DNA from: Thiomicrorhabdus sp. ZW0627
GTDB lineage: Bacteria > Pseudomonadota > Gammaproteobacteria > Thiomicrospirales > Thiomicrospiraceae
Direction of reading: 5' to 3'
NCBI RefSeq assembly: GCF_029767005.1
Contig: NZ_JARUQR010000003.1
Span: 186,001 to 250,000 of the forward strand
DNA length: 64,000 nucleotides
The notes beneath the pieces are model-generated. The model did not search any database and was not told where the DNA came from. It saw nothing but the letters and a program-made list of their open reading frames with translations. Positions 42,605 to 50,516 of the stretch are shown here, in pieces (the first letter of the stretch is position 1; each line of letters begins with the position of its first letter). A program made the position numbers and the translations under genes.

Positions 42605-43624
42605 TTACAAGCATGGCTTGGAATCGGCCTGTTTGAAGATTCGCTTCATGATTTTGTTGCGGTAGGCGGCGTCGACGTATTTGGCCGGTTGAGCTTGGAG
42701 CAGATAGATGTAATCGCCCTGTAGAAAATCCTCGGGAGCGGGTTGCGGATGTTGGGGTGTGTCGGTATGGATCGGACTGATGACGCTGATCTTGAGGTCG
42801 GGCGCCATACGGTGCAAAGCTGCTACAGTGCCTAGATGGTCGTTGCTGTGGAATGCGCCGTTGGTGTGTATAACCTGATAGCCCGGATTGTCCCGTAATG
42901 CTTTGAGAATGCTTTCCGCCATGGTGTTGTCACGGACGATTTGCGCCTGATAACTCTTTTTGGCGTCTTTGGTCGAAAGGTGGCGGACTTGTTGAATCCA
43001 GTCCTGATACTTTTGTTTGTAGTCGGCAATGTCGGCGAAAGGTTCGTCGGCAATCCAGCTACGTTGCTCTTTCGGAAGCTTGTTTACATAGCCGCCGCCC
43101 TGACGACCGATGCAACGGACAATGTCGGTCGGAGCATTGGCGGCTACGACCGGCAACAGGCGTTGTTTGGCGAATTCAATCAGGGGGCGGTAGGAACCCG
43201 CGTAGTTTTCCCAAGCCGGGGCTTCATTGATCAGGTAGGTCTCGCCGATTTCGTCGTCCAGATAGCGGTCAAGAATCGTCTGCTGTTGGCGTTCGAATTG
43301 CTCCATCGACAGAATCTGTTTCGGGTTGAGTTGATACAGTGCGTTTTGGAGTTGCGATTCAAGAAGGTGCGAAGCTTGGTTGCCGTGAAATTCACCAATG
43401 AAAACCACGTCGCTGTCTTTGAGTAGATCCGCTAATGCCGTTACTGAAATCGGCTGTTGTGTACGACTATCCAGAAGATCGTAGTCGTAAGCGGTATTCA
43501 ATGGCGCCAACGGTTTGGGGGCGGAGTTATCCGGCAGAGTCGCGCAGGCACTGAGCAGGCCTGTCAGGCAAAGAGCCATGAACAGGTTCAGTGAGTTTGT
43601 TGCGTGCGACGTTATTTCCTTCAT
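42605..43624 (-). CDS. ChaN-family lipoprotein
   Basis: A 339-residue protein with a signal peptide and lipobox (LLSAC, Cys27), so probably anchored in the envelope. The ChaN-like core shows VVFIGEFHGNQASHLLES, ILSMEQFERQQQ, RDNTMAESI and VIHTNGAFHSNDHLG, with conserved Glu/His residues that in ChaN bind heme cofacially in the dimer. ChaN proteins are often iron-regulated, so a role in heme or iron handling is likely but unproven. Two CAGGCCTG copies, one in its signal peptide and one 12 bp upstream of its start, lie close by. Its neighbour upstream is malic enzyme. Confidence 0.85.
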   Translation of the reverse strand: MKEITSHATNSLNLFMALCLTGLLSACATLPDNSAPKPLAPLNTAYDYDLLDSRTQQPISVTALADLLKDSDVVFIGEFHGNQASHLLESQLQNALYQLNPKQILSMEQFERQQQTILDRYLDDEIGETYLINEAPAWENYAGSYRPLIEFAKQRLLPVVAANAPTDIVRCIGRQGGGYVNKLPKEQRSWIADEPFADIADYKQKYQDWIQQVRHLSTKDAKKSYQAQIVRDNTMAESILKALRDNPGYQVIHTNGAFHSNDHLGTVAALHRMAPDLKISVISPIHTDTPQHPQPAPEDFLQGDYIYLLQAQPAKYVDAAYRNKIMKRIFKQADSKPCL

Positions 43625-43656
43625 TCAGAATCACCAGGCCTGTTAGGAATGTTCGT

Positions 43657-44904
43657 TCAAATGAATTCTTCCACTTTGGCGTGCATCGGCAGTCTCGCCA
43701 CGCCGGATTTGACCGCGGCTTCACTGACAGCGTTGGAAACCACGTTGAAAAGACGCGGGTCATTCGGTTTTGGGATGATGTATTCCGGTCCGAACTCCAA
43801 CGACTTCAAACCATAAGCCTTGATGACCTCTTTAGGCACATGGGTCTGCGCCAGTTTTTGCAAAGCGTGGACGGCTGCGATTTTCATCGGCATATTGATT
43901 TCAGTCGCGCGTACGTCCAAGGCGCCGCGGAAAATGTATGGAAAACCGAGGACATTGTTCACTTGATTAGGGTAATCGCTGCGTCCGGTCGCCATAATCA
44001 AATCCTTACGGGTATGCATGGCAAGGTTCGGATTGATTTCAGGATCCGGATTCGCCATAGCAAAGACAATCGGTTTTTCCGCCATGCTCATCAGCATTTC
44101 CGCAGTAAGGATGTCTTTGTCTGAGACACCGAAAAACACGTCCGCGTCTTTCATGGCGTCCGCCAGTGTCACCTTGTCGGTATCGCGGGCGAACGGCTGT
44201 TTGTAGATGTTCAGGTCGTCACGGTCGGTGGTGACAACACCATTGCGATCGACCAGCAGAATGTTTTCCGGTTCCGCACCCAGTTCAATCAGTAGGTGCA
44301 TGCAGGTCAGGCCGGCCGCACCCGCACCCACGCAGACGATTTTGGCGTTGTGCAGTTTCTTGTCCTGTAGTTTGAGTGCATTCAACAGGCCGGCCGCAGA
44401 GACGATTGCCGTGCCGTGCTGGTCGTCGTGGAATACGGGGATGTTCACTTTTTCTTTCAAGGCCTGTTCGACTTCAAAGCATTGCGGTGCCGCGATGTCT
44501 TCCAGATTGATACCGCCAAACGTCGGTGCGATGTTGGCGATGGTTTGAACCAATTCGTCGGTGTCGGAGCAGTCGACTTCAATATCGAACACATCGATGT
44601 TGGCAAAGCGTTTGAACAGCATGCCTTTACCTTCCATGACCGGCTTGCTCGCCAGAGCGCCCGTGTCGCCCAAGCCCAAAACGGCGGTTCCGTTGGTGAT
44701 GACGGCGACCAGATTGCCTTTGCCTGTATAGCGGTAAACGTCATCCGGATTCTTTTGGATTTCTCGAACCGGTTCGGCGACGCCGGGGCTGTAAGCCAGA
44801 CTTAAATCACGTTGAGTTTCACAAGGTTTGGTCAGTGCCGTTTCCAGTTTTCCCGGTTTTGGCAGCTCGTGGTAATGTAAAGCATCGTGGCGAAAGTCAC
44901 TCAT
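43657..44904 (-). CDS. NAD(P)-dependent malic enzyme
   Basis: A 415-residue enzyme that oxidises malate to pyruvate and CO2. [37 protein letters not shown], and the metal/substrate segment [20 protein letters not shown] are the malic enzyme blocks, followed by the NAD-binding [12 protein letters not shown]. This is the short form. It lacks the C-terminal phosphotransacetylase-like domain of E. coli MaeB, which is about 750 residues long. Cofactor preference cannot be decided from the sequence alone. Single gene upstream of the ChaN gene on the same strand. Confidence 0.94.
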   Translation of the reverse strand: MSDFRHDALHYHELPKPGKLETALTKPCETQRDLSLAYSPGVAEPVREIQKNPDDVYRYTGKGNLVAVITNGTAVLGLGDTGALASKPVMEGKGMLFKRFANIDVFDIEVDCSDTDELVQTIANIAPTFGGINLEDIAAPQCFEVEQALKEKVNIPVFHDDQHGTAIVSAAGLLNALKLQDKKLHNAKIVCVGAGAAGLTCMHLLIELGAEPENILLVDRNGVVTTDRDDLNIYKQPFARDTDKVTLADAMKDADVFFGVSDKDILTAEMLMSMAEKPIVFAMANPDPEINPNLAMHTRKDLIMATGRSDYPNQVNNVLGFPYIFRGALDVRATEINMPMKIAAVHALQKLAQTHVPKEVIKAYGLKSLEFGPEYIIPKPNDPRLFNVVSNAVSEAAVKSGVARLPMHAKVEEFI

Positions 44905-44952
44905 GGTTTGCTCGCTTTGTTACATTGAACGAATTGTGGAGGAATAGATTGT

Positions 44953-44987
44953 AAAACAAAAAAACCGGATATGACACGCGGTTTTGC
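44953..44987 (-). terminator. Terminator of the 45023-46141 gene pair
   Basis: Read on the minus strand, AAAACCG (44985-44979) pairs with CGGTTTT (44967-44961) and a long T run follows. It lies 36 bp past the stop of the small membrane protein gene. Confidence 0.8.
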
Positions 44988-45022
44988 GTATTAAATTTAA
45001 TTGTCATATTACATCAAGGGTT

Positions 45023-45457
45023 TTAGTGGGGTCGAATCTTTTTCACATCCACCATGCCACCGGACAGCCATCCGTGCAAGGTGGTTCCGGTCATCAAAAT
45101 GCAAGGAAGTTGCAGCAGCAACAGGTTCAGAATCAACAGGTCTCCCGGAATCCAGACCCAGAACAGCAGGGTCGAGAAACTGGCAGTGTAGAGCAGGGCG
45201 TGCAACAGTTGCTGCGGTTTTGAGTAGGCCTGCTTCCAATGAGTGTTCTGCAATATCATGCCTGGCAACCGGTAGTCAGAGATGAGAATCGACAACAGAT
45301 TCTCAAGCAGGAACAAGCCGATGAACACCCACTTCAATTCTTGAATGGACAGGTCAAACCAAAGGAACGGCAGCAGGAAGAGGAATACGACAGCGGTATT
45401 GATGAGTGAGGTGAACAGCTTTTCAAGTGCGTTGGTTTCTCGAAAAGCCGTTTTCAT
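45023..45457 (-). CDS. Small multi-TM membrane protein of unknown function
   Basis: A 144-residue protein with about four hydrophobic helices (about 14-35, 40-60, 84-104 and 108-126). I do not recognise a family. SDYRLPGMILQNTHWKQAYS between helices two and three is reminiscent of the loop of RDD-type proteins, but the match is too weak to name. It starts 12 bp after the nitroreductase stop on the same strand and is probably co-transcribed with it. A good terminator follows. Confidence 0.7.
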   Translation of the reverse strand: MKTAFRETNALEKLFTSLINTAVVFLFLLPFLWFDLSIQELKWVFIGLFLLENLLSILISDYRLPGMILQNTHWKQAYSKPQQLLHALLYTASFSTLLFWVWIPGDLLILNLLLLQLPCILMTGTTLHGWLSGGMVDVKKIRPH

Positions 45458-45469
45458 CGTATGTAAATC

Positions 45470-46141
45470 TTATTCGAAGAATTGAGTGAAGTTCTCGACC
45501 GGTTCGCGGTCGGTGCGGTACTGGTTGACCGGATGACGGGTATCTTCGTAACCGAGCGCCATGCCGCAGACGAGAATCTTGTCGTCACCGTAGCCAAGTT
45601 CGCTGCGGACGATGTTGGGGTATTCACCCAAAGCGCCTTGCGGGCAAGTCGCCAACCCTTCCTCGACAGCCAACAGCATGACGTTCTGAACGAACATGCC
45701 GTAGTCGAGATAAGAACCTGTCTGCAGGATGTCGTCCATCCAGAAGAACAACATTACCGGCGCGTCGAATGCGCGGTAGTTGGCCGCCCATTGCGCCAGT
45801 TGGCGTTCCTTGTCCTGACGGTCGATCTGCAAAGCGCCGTAAAGCTGTTTGCCGGTTGCGACACGGCGCTGCTTATAAGGCGGCTGCCATTCGTCAGGGT
45901 AGTAGCTGTAATCCATCTTGCCACGTTCGCCTGCGTGGAACTTGTCCAACATCGCCTGTTGCAGACGTTGCTTGGTTTCGCCCGTCACCACCGACACCTG
46001 CCAAGGCTGGGTATTCACACCCGAAGGTGCAAAGCGCGCACGATCCAGAATACGATGAATTATGCGATTCTCAACAGGCCTGTCTAAAAAGGCTCTGACA
46101 GAATGACGTTGTTGGATGGCTTGGTGAACGGCGGTGCTCAT
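45470..46141 (-). CDS. Nitroreductase family protein
   Basis: A 223-residue FMN-dependent oxidoreductase of the NfsB/BluB superfamily. The N-terminus IQQRHSVRAFLDRPVE gives the FMN-phosphate contact (RHSVR), ARFAPSGVNTQPWQV binds FMN, and the C-terminal GLATCPQGALGEYPNIV and VCGMALGYEDT close the site. The family reduces nitro compounds, quinones or enals with NAD(P)H. The physiological substrate is unknown. A CAGGCCTG copy lies inside the gene near its start. The small membrane gene follows it. Confidence 0.92.
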   Translation of the reverse strand: MSTAVHQAIQQRHSVRAFLDRPVENRIIHRILDRARFAPSGVNTQPWQVSVVTGETKQRLQQAMLDKFHAGERGKMDYSYYPDEWQPPYKQRRVATGKQLYGALQIDRQDKERQLAQWAANYRAFDAPVMLFFWMDDILQTGSYLDYGMFVQNVMLLAVEEGLATCPQGALGEYPNIVRSELGYGDDKILVCGMALGYEDTRHPVNQYRTDREPVENFTQFFE

Positions 46142-46173
46142 ATTTTGATACTCTAATTTAAGTTTGGGTCTTT

Positions 46174-46806
46174 TTATGTTCTATATGCGAAATAAGTCGC
46201 TGCTAGCATAAATAGCAGAAATAAAGTGGCTTGGATAAATGTCCAGCCTAATTGTGCGGTATGGGCTTTAACTGCAATATGTAACCCTGCTTGACGGTCA
46301 CCTGATTTTTGTTCAATTTGGCGTTTAATGAGCCATTTAACCCAAAAAGGGAGTGGTTTAGAAAATTCTTCAATAATATTTGAGAGTTTAATTTCCGTAT
46401 CTACTTCTATGCCATTTTGCTCTGCAATCTCTTGGATCTGGTCTTTATCGTTGGCGTGTTTATCGAGTATAGGTTGAAGAAGTTCTGATAGTCTTCTTTG
46501 GACTGAGTTTTGTATTTCACAACGTAGTGCATAGAACTTGGCGATGAAACCTGTGACAGCTGAAATAACCAGAATAGCTAAACATATTAGAAACCCTATT
46601 TTTGAAAGGTATGGTAAAACTGATTGAATCTGTGAAATTAACAAAGCACCTGTTGCACCAGTGCCTGCAAATAACCACATAGAAAATTTATCTACAATTG
46701 GTGAGGTTTCAGACATGCTTTGGAACATCCCTGAAACAAACCCTTGTTCTGCGTTTTCATTATTCAACCGGTTCCATTCAAGCAATGGATCATCTGATTT
46801 ATCCAT
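46174..46806 (-). CDS. AT-rich membrane protein of unknown function, probable acquisition
   Basis: A 210-residue protein I do not recognise. Two TM helices (about 43-62 and 68-92) and a third near the C-terminus (about 186-208) surround a central cytosolic-looking helical region rich in charged residues (about 95-150). Sampled 60-bp stretches are 28-38 percent GC, compared with about 48 percent in a sampled stretch of the SDR gene next to it, and codon choice is AT-biased. It is inserted between the nitroreductase and the SDR gene, 6 bp from the SDR stop, all on one strand. That indicates a gene acquired by transfer. Function unknown. Confidence 0.7.
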   Translation of the reverse strand: MDKSDDPLLEWNRLNNENAEQGFVSGMFQSMSETSPIVDKFSMWLFAGTGATGALLISQIQSVLPYLSKIGFLICLAILVISAVTGFIAKFYALRCEIQNSVQRRLSELLQPILDKHANDKDQIQEIAEQNGIEVDTEIKLSNIIEEFSKPLPFWVKWLIKRQIEQKSGDRQAGLHIAVKAHTAQLGWTFIQATLFLLFMLAATYFAYRT

Positions 46807-46812
46807 GGCGAT

Positions 46813-47523
46813 TTACCTCGGCAGAGACCCATTATTGATGTCGATGCAGACGCCGTTGATGTATTCCGGGCATTCGGTTCCGAGCCAGTACATGGTGTCG
46901 GCGACTTCTTTGGCAGTGGCGAAACGGCCGCTGATGGTGTTTCTTAGAAACGCTTGCTGACGGTGTTCGGGAATGCTTTGTAGTAAATCGGTTTCAGTCG
47001 GGCTGGGGGCGACGGCGTTGACGATGATTTTGCCTTGAAACGCTTTTGAAAACGCTTTGGTGGCGTTGATCAATCCCGCTTTGGCAATGCCGTACCAAAT
47101 GTCCGGGTGGCCGATCTGCCCGGCGATGGAAGCGTTGTTGACGACACGCGGCGTGTAGTCGGATGGAGCGTTCAATTTGTCTTCCAGCATGGTGGTCAGT
47201 TTGACCGGCGCGATCAGGTTGAGGTTCAAGGAATAATCCATGCGGTCGTCCGGATAGTTCTCGTAGGTAATCGGTTGAAGCAATCCGGCGTTGTTGATCA
47301 GAACATCGACTTCGTCGATTTGTGCGACCAGTTCCGGCAGTTTGTCGACTTCGCTCAAGTCGAACTGGGTGCAGGTGACCAGCGGGTGGTTCTGGTAATC
47401 AAACTCTTCCTGATTACTGAAATCGCGCGCAATGATTTGAACCTTGTCTCCGGCTTCCACAAAACGTTGTGTGAGTGCCAGACCGATGCCTTTGTTGCCG
47501 CCGGTGATCACGACCTTTCTCAT
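46813..47523 (-). CDS. Short-chain dehydrogenase/reductase
   Basis: A 236-residue Rossmann-fold oxidoreductase. The cofactor loop is TGGNKGIG (7-14), followed by NNAG (77-80), and the catalytic set is Ser132, Tyr144 and Lys148 (YGIAK). The GNKGIG glycine motif is that of classical SDRs. The ARD after the second strand (QIIARDF) hints at NADP rather than NAD. Substrate unknown. It is the first gene of a run that continues into the AT-rich gene. Confidence 0.9.
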   Translation of the reverse strand: MRKVVITGGNKGIGLALTQRFVEAGDKVQIIARDFSNQEEFDYQNHPLVTCTQFDLSEVDKLPELVAQIDEVDVLINNAGLLQPITYENYPDDRMDYSLNLNLIAPVKLTTMLEDKLNAPSDYTPRVVNNASIAGQIGHPDIWYGIAKAGLINATKAFSKAFQGKIIVNAVAPSPTETDLLQSIPEHRQQAFLRNTISGRFATAKEVADTMYWLGTECPEYINGVCIDINNGSLPR

Positions 47524-47581
47524 GTTGTTTTCCTTAGTTAATCATTGAATGGATAGATAGTATCAAAAAAGGTCGTTAAGG

Positions 47582-47605
47582 CAATGCCCGATGTGCCGGG
47601 CATAG
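47582..47605 (-). terminator. Hairpin after the DUF47 gene
   Basis: ATGCCCG (47584-47590) and CGGGCAT (47597-47603) form a 7-bp stem, 13 bp past the stop. No proper T run, so termination is uncertain. Confidence 0.45.
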
Positions 47606-47616
47606 GCTTTTCAGGG

Positions 47617-48246
47617 TCAACTCATTTTGACCAGAATGTCTTCAAGCGAGTTTGCACAGACTTGTAAGCGTTTGCCAATTTCTTTGAGTTGCAGCAACAG
47701 TTCGCGGTGAATGAACATTTCCTGCAGGTTGTTGCTCTTGGAAAGTTCCGCCATCTTCTCTACATAAACGTCCACCAGTGAGTCGTAGTTGTCCCGAACG
47801 TTCTGCGCTTCGTCGGCCACGGCGAATTGTTTCTTTTCAGCCAACTGTTCGAAGCCGCTGGCCAAATGATCCGCACATTTGCAAATGTGGAAAAAAATTT
47901 CGCCATAGCCGTTGTGCAGTTGCTTCACTTCATAGGCTTTGGCTTCAATGATGAAGTGGCGAATGCTGATGGCGAGCCAGTCGAGCTGACTGATGACCCG
48001 GAAGATGGATTCTCGGTCAACCGGTGTGATGAAGCTGTTGAGCAATTCGTTCATATTGCTCTCTTTGATGCTTTTAGCCTGATGTTGGTCTTCGATGACC
48101 GCCTGACAGCCGGTTTCGTCTTCATTGATGAAGCAGTCTTGAAGCTCGTGGGTGATACGTTTGATGGATTGGGCATGCTGGTTCAGTGCGCCGAGAAAGT
48201 CGACCTCTTTCGGTAAAACGTACTTTTGTAACAGGGACTTAAACAT
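47617..48246 (-). CDS. DUF47/PhoU-like phosphate transport accessory protein
   Basis: A 209-residue all-helical protein of the TIGR00153/DUF47 family (PhoU fold) with charged, coiled-coil-like helices. It overlaps the 3' end of the Pit transporter gene by 8 bp, and this pairing is conserved in many bacteria; the DUF47 partner is thought to adjust Pit activity. I chose the ATG at 48246 (MFKSLLQKYV), which has GGAGG at ideal distance, rather than a TTG four codons upstream. Confidence 0.9.
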   Translation of the reverse strand: MFKSLLQKYVLPKEVDFLGALNQHAQSIKRITHELQDCFINEDETGCQAVIEDQHQAKSIKESNMNELLNSFITPVDRESIFRVISQLDWLAISIRHFIIEAKAYEVKQLHNGYGEIFFHICKCADHLASGFEQLAEKKQFAVADEAQNVRDNYDSLVDVYVEKMAELSKSNNLQEMFIHRELLLQLKEIGKRLQVCANSLEDILVKMS

Positions 48247-49285
48247 GAGAGCCTCCAATCAGGTGATAAATAAGCGCGGCGTAAAGTGCGCCAAGAGCCA
48301 TTGAAATTGGTACGTTCAAAAACCATCCGGCTACGATCCCCTTGGCTTTGAGCCAGTTGACGTGGCGGGGTTTTTCCGCGGCACCGTTACCGATCAGGGT
48401 CGCCGTGACCACCTGCGTGGTGGAAGTGGGGGCGCCGATCAGGGTGGCCAATGTATTCACAACGGATGCACTGATCTGGTTGGCGACCGAATGAACGACA
48501 CGAATGCGGTAGATTTCGAACCCCAGTGTTTTGATGATGCGCCAGCCTCCGAAAAAGGTACCCAGGGTAATGGCGGAGGTACAGAGAATGATCGCCCAGA
48601 AAGGAACTTCAAAACTTTGGGTTTGGCCTGAAGCCAGCAACATCATGCCGATGATTGCCATGCCTTTTTGTGCGTCGTTGGCGCCATGCGAGAACCCAAG
48701 CCAAGCGACACTGAAATACTGGGAGGCCACAAATAGGTTGCGGATGCGGTAGGTGAAGTTTCTGAATACGGTTAATATCAGCTTCATCAATAGAAAGCCG
48801 ATCAGCAGTCCTAAAAACGGAGAGGCGAAAAGCCCGGCTACGACTTTCATGACGCCTTCGAGATGACCGTTGGCTAATGCTTCCACGCCCCAGTTGATCT
48901 GCTGATTGCCTAAAAGTGCCAGGCCTGCTCCGACCAGACCGCCGGCCAGTGAGTTTGAAGAAGAGGATGGATAACCCAGTTTCCAAGTAATCAGGTTATA
49001 GGTGATGGCTGCTAGCAAGGCCCCGATTACCAGACTTTGCGCCAAATGGACATGAGCGCCTTCGATATCGACGAAGGTTCCCACTGTATCGGCCACGGCA
49101 AGCCCCATCAATAACGGACCTAAAAAGGTGAAAAATCCGGCAATAAGAATCGCAACGGAGGTTTTCATTGCACCGGATGCGATGGCGGTGGCGACCATAT
49201 CGGCGGCATCGTGAAATCCGTTGGTAAAGTCGTATAAAGCCACGGCGATGACGACTAATATTAAAAGTACAAAACTGAGTTCCAT
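48239..49285 (-). CDS. pit: Low-affinity inorganic phosphate transporter, Pit family
   Basis: A 348-residue membrane protein with about ten TM helices that imports metal-phosphate with protons. The two inverted PiT signatures are present: YDFTNGFHDAADMVATAI near the N-terminus and FSHGANDAQKGMAIIGMM in the second half, followed by GAPTSTTQVVT. The Pit gene is first and the DUF47 gene second in an overlapping operon. No Pho box is evident upstream, as expected for a constitutive transporter. Confidence 0.93.
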   Translation of the reverse strand: MELSFVLLILVVIAVALYDFTNGFHDAADMVATAIASGAMKTSVAILIAGFFTFLGPLLMGLAVADTVGTFVDIEGAHVHLAQSLVIGALLAAITYNLITWKLGYPSSSSNSLAGGLVGAGLALLGNQQINWGVEALANGHLEGVMKVVAGLFASPFLGLLIGFLLMKLILTVFRNFTYRIRNLFVASQYFSVAWLGFSHGANDAQKGMAIIGMMLLASGQTQSFEVPFWAIILCTSAITLGTFFGGWRIIKTLGFEIYRIRVVHSVANQISASVVNTLATLIGAPTSTTQVVTATLIGNGAAEKPRHVNWLKAKGIVAGWFLNVPISMALGALYAALIYHLIGGSHV

Positions 49286-49408
49286 AAGGTGCCGATAAGG
49301 TTGTTTTTTGTTTCAATCATTTAAATCGAAGGGAGTGGATGAATCTTACCAAAAAAGTGGATGAGGATAATTTAAATGCAATGTAGTAGGGCTTTTAAAG
49401 CTTATGAA

Positions 49409-49432
49409 GAACTGAACAGGCCTGTTCAGTTC
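49409..49432. repeat. 24-bp perfect palindrome containing CAGGCCTG
   Basis: Twelve bases (GAACTGAACAGG) at 49409-49420 are followed directly by their exact inverted complement at 49421-49432, with no central spacer. It lies in the gap between pit and the GlsB-type gene. With no loop and no T run it is a poor terminator and fits a protein-binding site better, though it is also the longest spread of the repeated CAGGCCTG motif in the window. Confidence 0.7.
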
Positions 49433-49439
49433 ATAAAAT

Positions 49440-49482
49440 GATGGCTGACTCCTTATGGTATTCAGTGCGAGTCAGCCAACTT
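49440..49482 (-). terminator. Hairpin after the GlsB-type gene
   Basis: GGCTGACTC (49443-49451) and GAGTCAGCC (49469-49477) are perfect 9-bp arms with a 17-nt loop, 22 bp past the stop of the GlsB-type gene. On the minus strand ATCATTTT follows. Confidence 0.6.
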
Positions 49483-49498
49483 TTTGTAGGAGAGGAGT

Positions 49499-49750
49499 TT
49501 AGGATTTTTTTACCAGCTTAACTATGAATAGAAGCAGTACGGCACCGATGGTCGCCGTGATGATCGAACCGATCAGACCATTGGCGGAAATACCCAGTAA
49601 TCCGAATAGGAATCCGCCGATAATCGCCCCGATGATACCGACGATGATATTGCCAAGCAGTCCGAAGCCGGCTCCTTTCATGAAGGTACCTGCTAACCAT
49701 CCTGCGATGGCTCCAATGATTAGAAAAATAATAATATCCATGTTATTCAC
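49499..49750 (-). CDS. GlsB/YeaQ/YmgE-type membrane protein
   Basis: An 83-residue protein made almost wholly of hydrophobic, glycine-rich helices (about 5-25, 30-52 and 57-78) with the family signature IGAIAGWLAGTFMKGAGFGLLGNIIVGIIGAIIGG split across helices one and two. Related proteins are induced by stress in many bacteria, but their biochemical role is unclear. The name transglycosylase-associated is historical and unsupported. It ends in basic residues (VKLVKKS). It stands alone. Confidence 0.88.
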   Translation of the reverse strand: MNNMDIIIFLIIGAIAGWLAGTFMKGAGFGLLGNIIVGIIGAIIGGFLFGLLGISANGLIGSIITATIGAVLLLFIVKLVKKS

Positions 49751-49799
49751 CTGTTGTTATTAATAAGTTGGTTTTGAGGGTTGATTGAGTGTTTGTGAG

Positions 49800-50288
49800 T
49801 CATCCAGGCCGATTGGGTTTTAAGGTATTTTGCAAAGGAGGGCGTGAGAAGACCGGATTGAGCTTCTGGATGCTTAAATGGTCCAGTAATCCTGACATGT
49901 AGATTCCGACATTCGGGTCGGACATGATGCTTTGTATGGCGACTTTCTCCAGCACGTTAAAGCTTCCTTCTAATGTGGCTACGCCCATTTCGTATTTGAT
50001 AGAATCGCGGGCTTCGTCTTTACAACGATTGGTCACCAGATCGGTAAACAGGTTGGCGACACTTTGATTTAATTGCTCGCCGTGTTCTTTTGTTATGTTG
50101 CTTAAACTTTTGACACTGTCGTTATTGGAAATGGCTGCAAACATCCATTTGGCAAAGGTTTGTTTGTCTTCGTTGGTGGTTTTGCTGAGCAGGCAAACTG
50201 AAAACTTATCGGTCAATGGGCCCGCATAAACAATAGGCGATGACATAAGCAGCTTCAGCGACAGTAATAGTGTGAAGAAAACCTTCAT
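49800..50288 (-). CDS. Secreted protein of unknown function
   Basis: A 162-residue protein not recognised. A signal peptide (about 1-22, ending VYA|G) precedes a mainly helical mature part with two cysteines (SVCLLSK, TNRCKDE) that could form a disulfide. A DNRC/DEARDSIKYE-type helix pattern recurs in periplasmic proteins of unknown function, but no family can be named with confidence. It is divergent from the chemoreceptor gene that follows and lies 49 bp upstream of the GlsB-type gene. Confidence 0.65.
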   Translation of the reverse strand: MKVFFTLLLSLKLLMSSPIVYAGPLTDKFSVCLLSKTTNEDKQTFAKWMFAAISNNDSVKSLSNITKEHGEQLNQSVANLFTDLVTNRCKDEARDSIKYEMGVATLEGSFNVLEKVAIQSIMSDPNVGIYMSGLLDHLSIQKLNPVFSRPPLQNTLKPNRPG

Positions 50289-50516
50289 AAAACATATTCC
50301 CGAAAAACATGATGGGTGATTTTACTTACATAAGCAGGATTAGTCAAATTACGTATTTTTATGCTTTGTTTTGTGCCCTCATGCTTTTAAGTTATGTAAC
50401 CATCAGATTTTTCTTTGTTTTTTTCTTTTTAGGAAATTTTTTTAATTTTAGTCGGGTGGTACAATGCCGTATATTCTGTCATTAATTAGGTTATTTATTT
50501 GGAGGCGAGCTGATTC

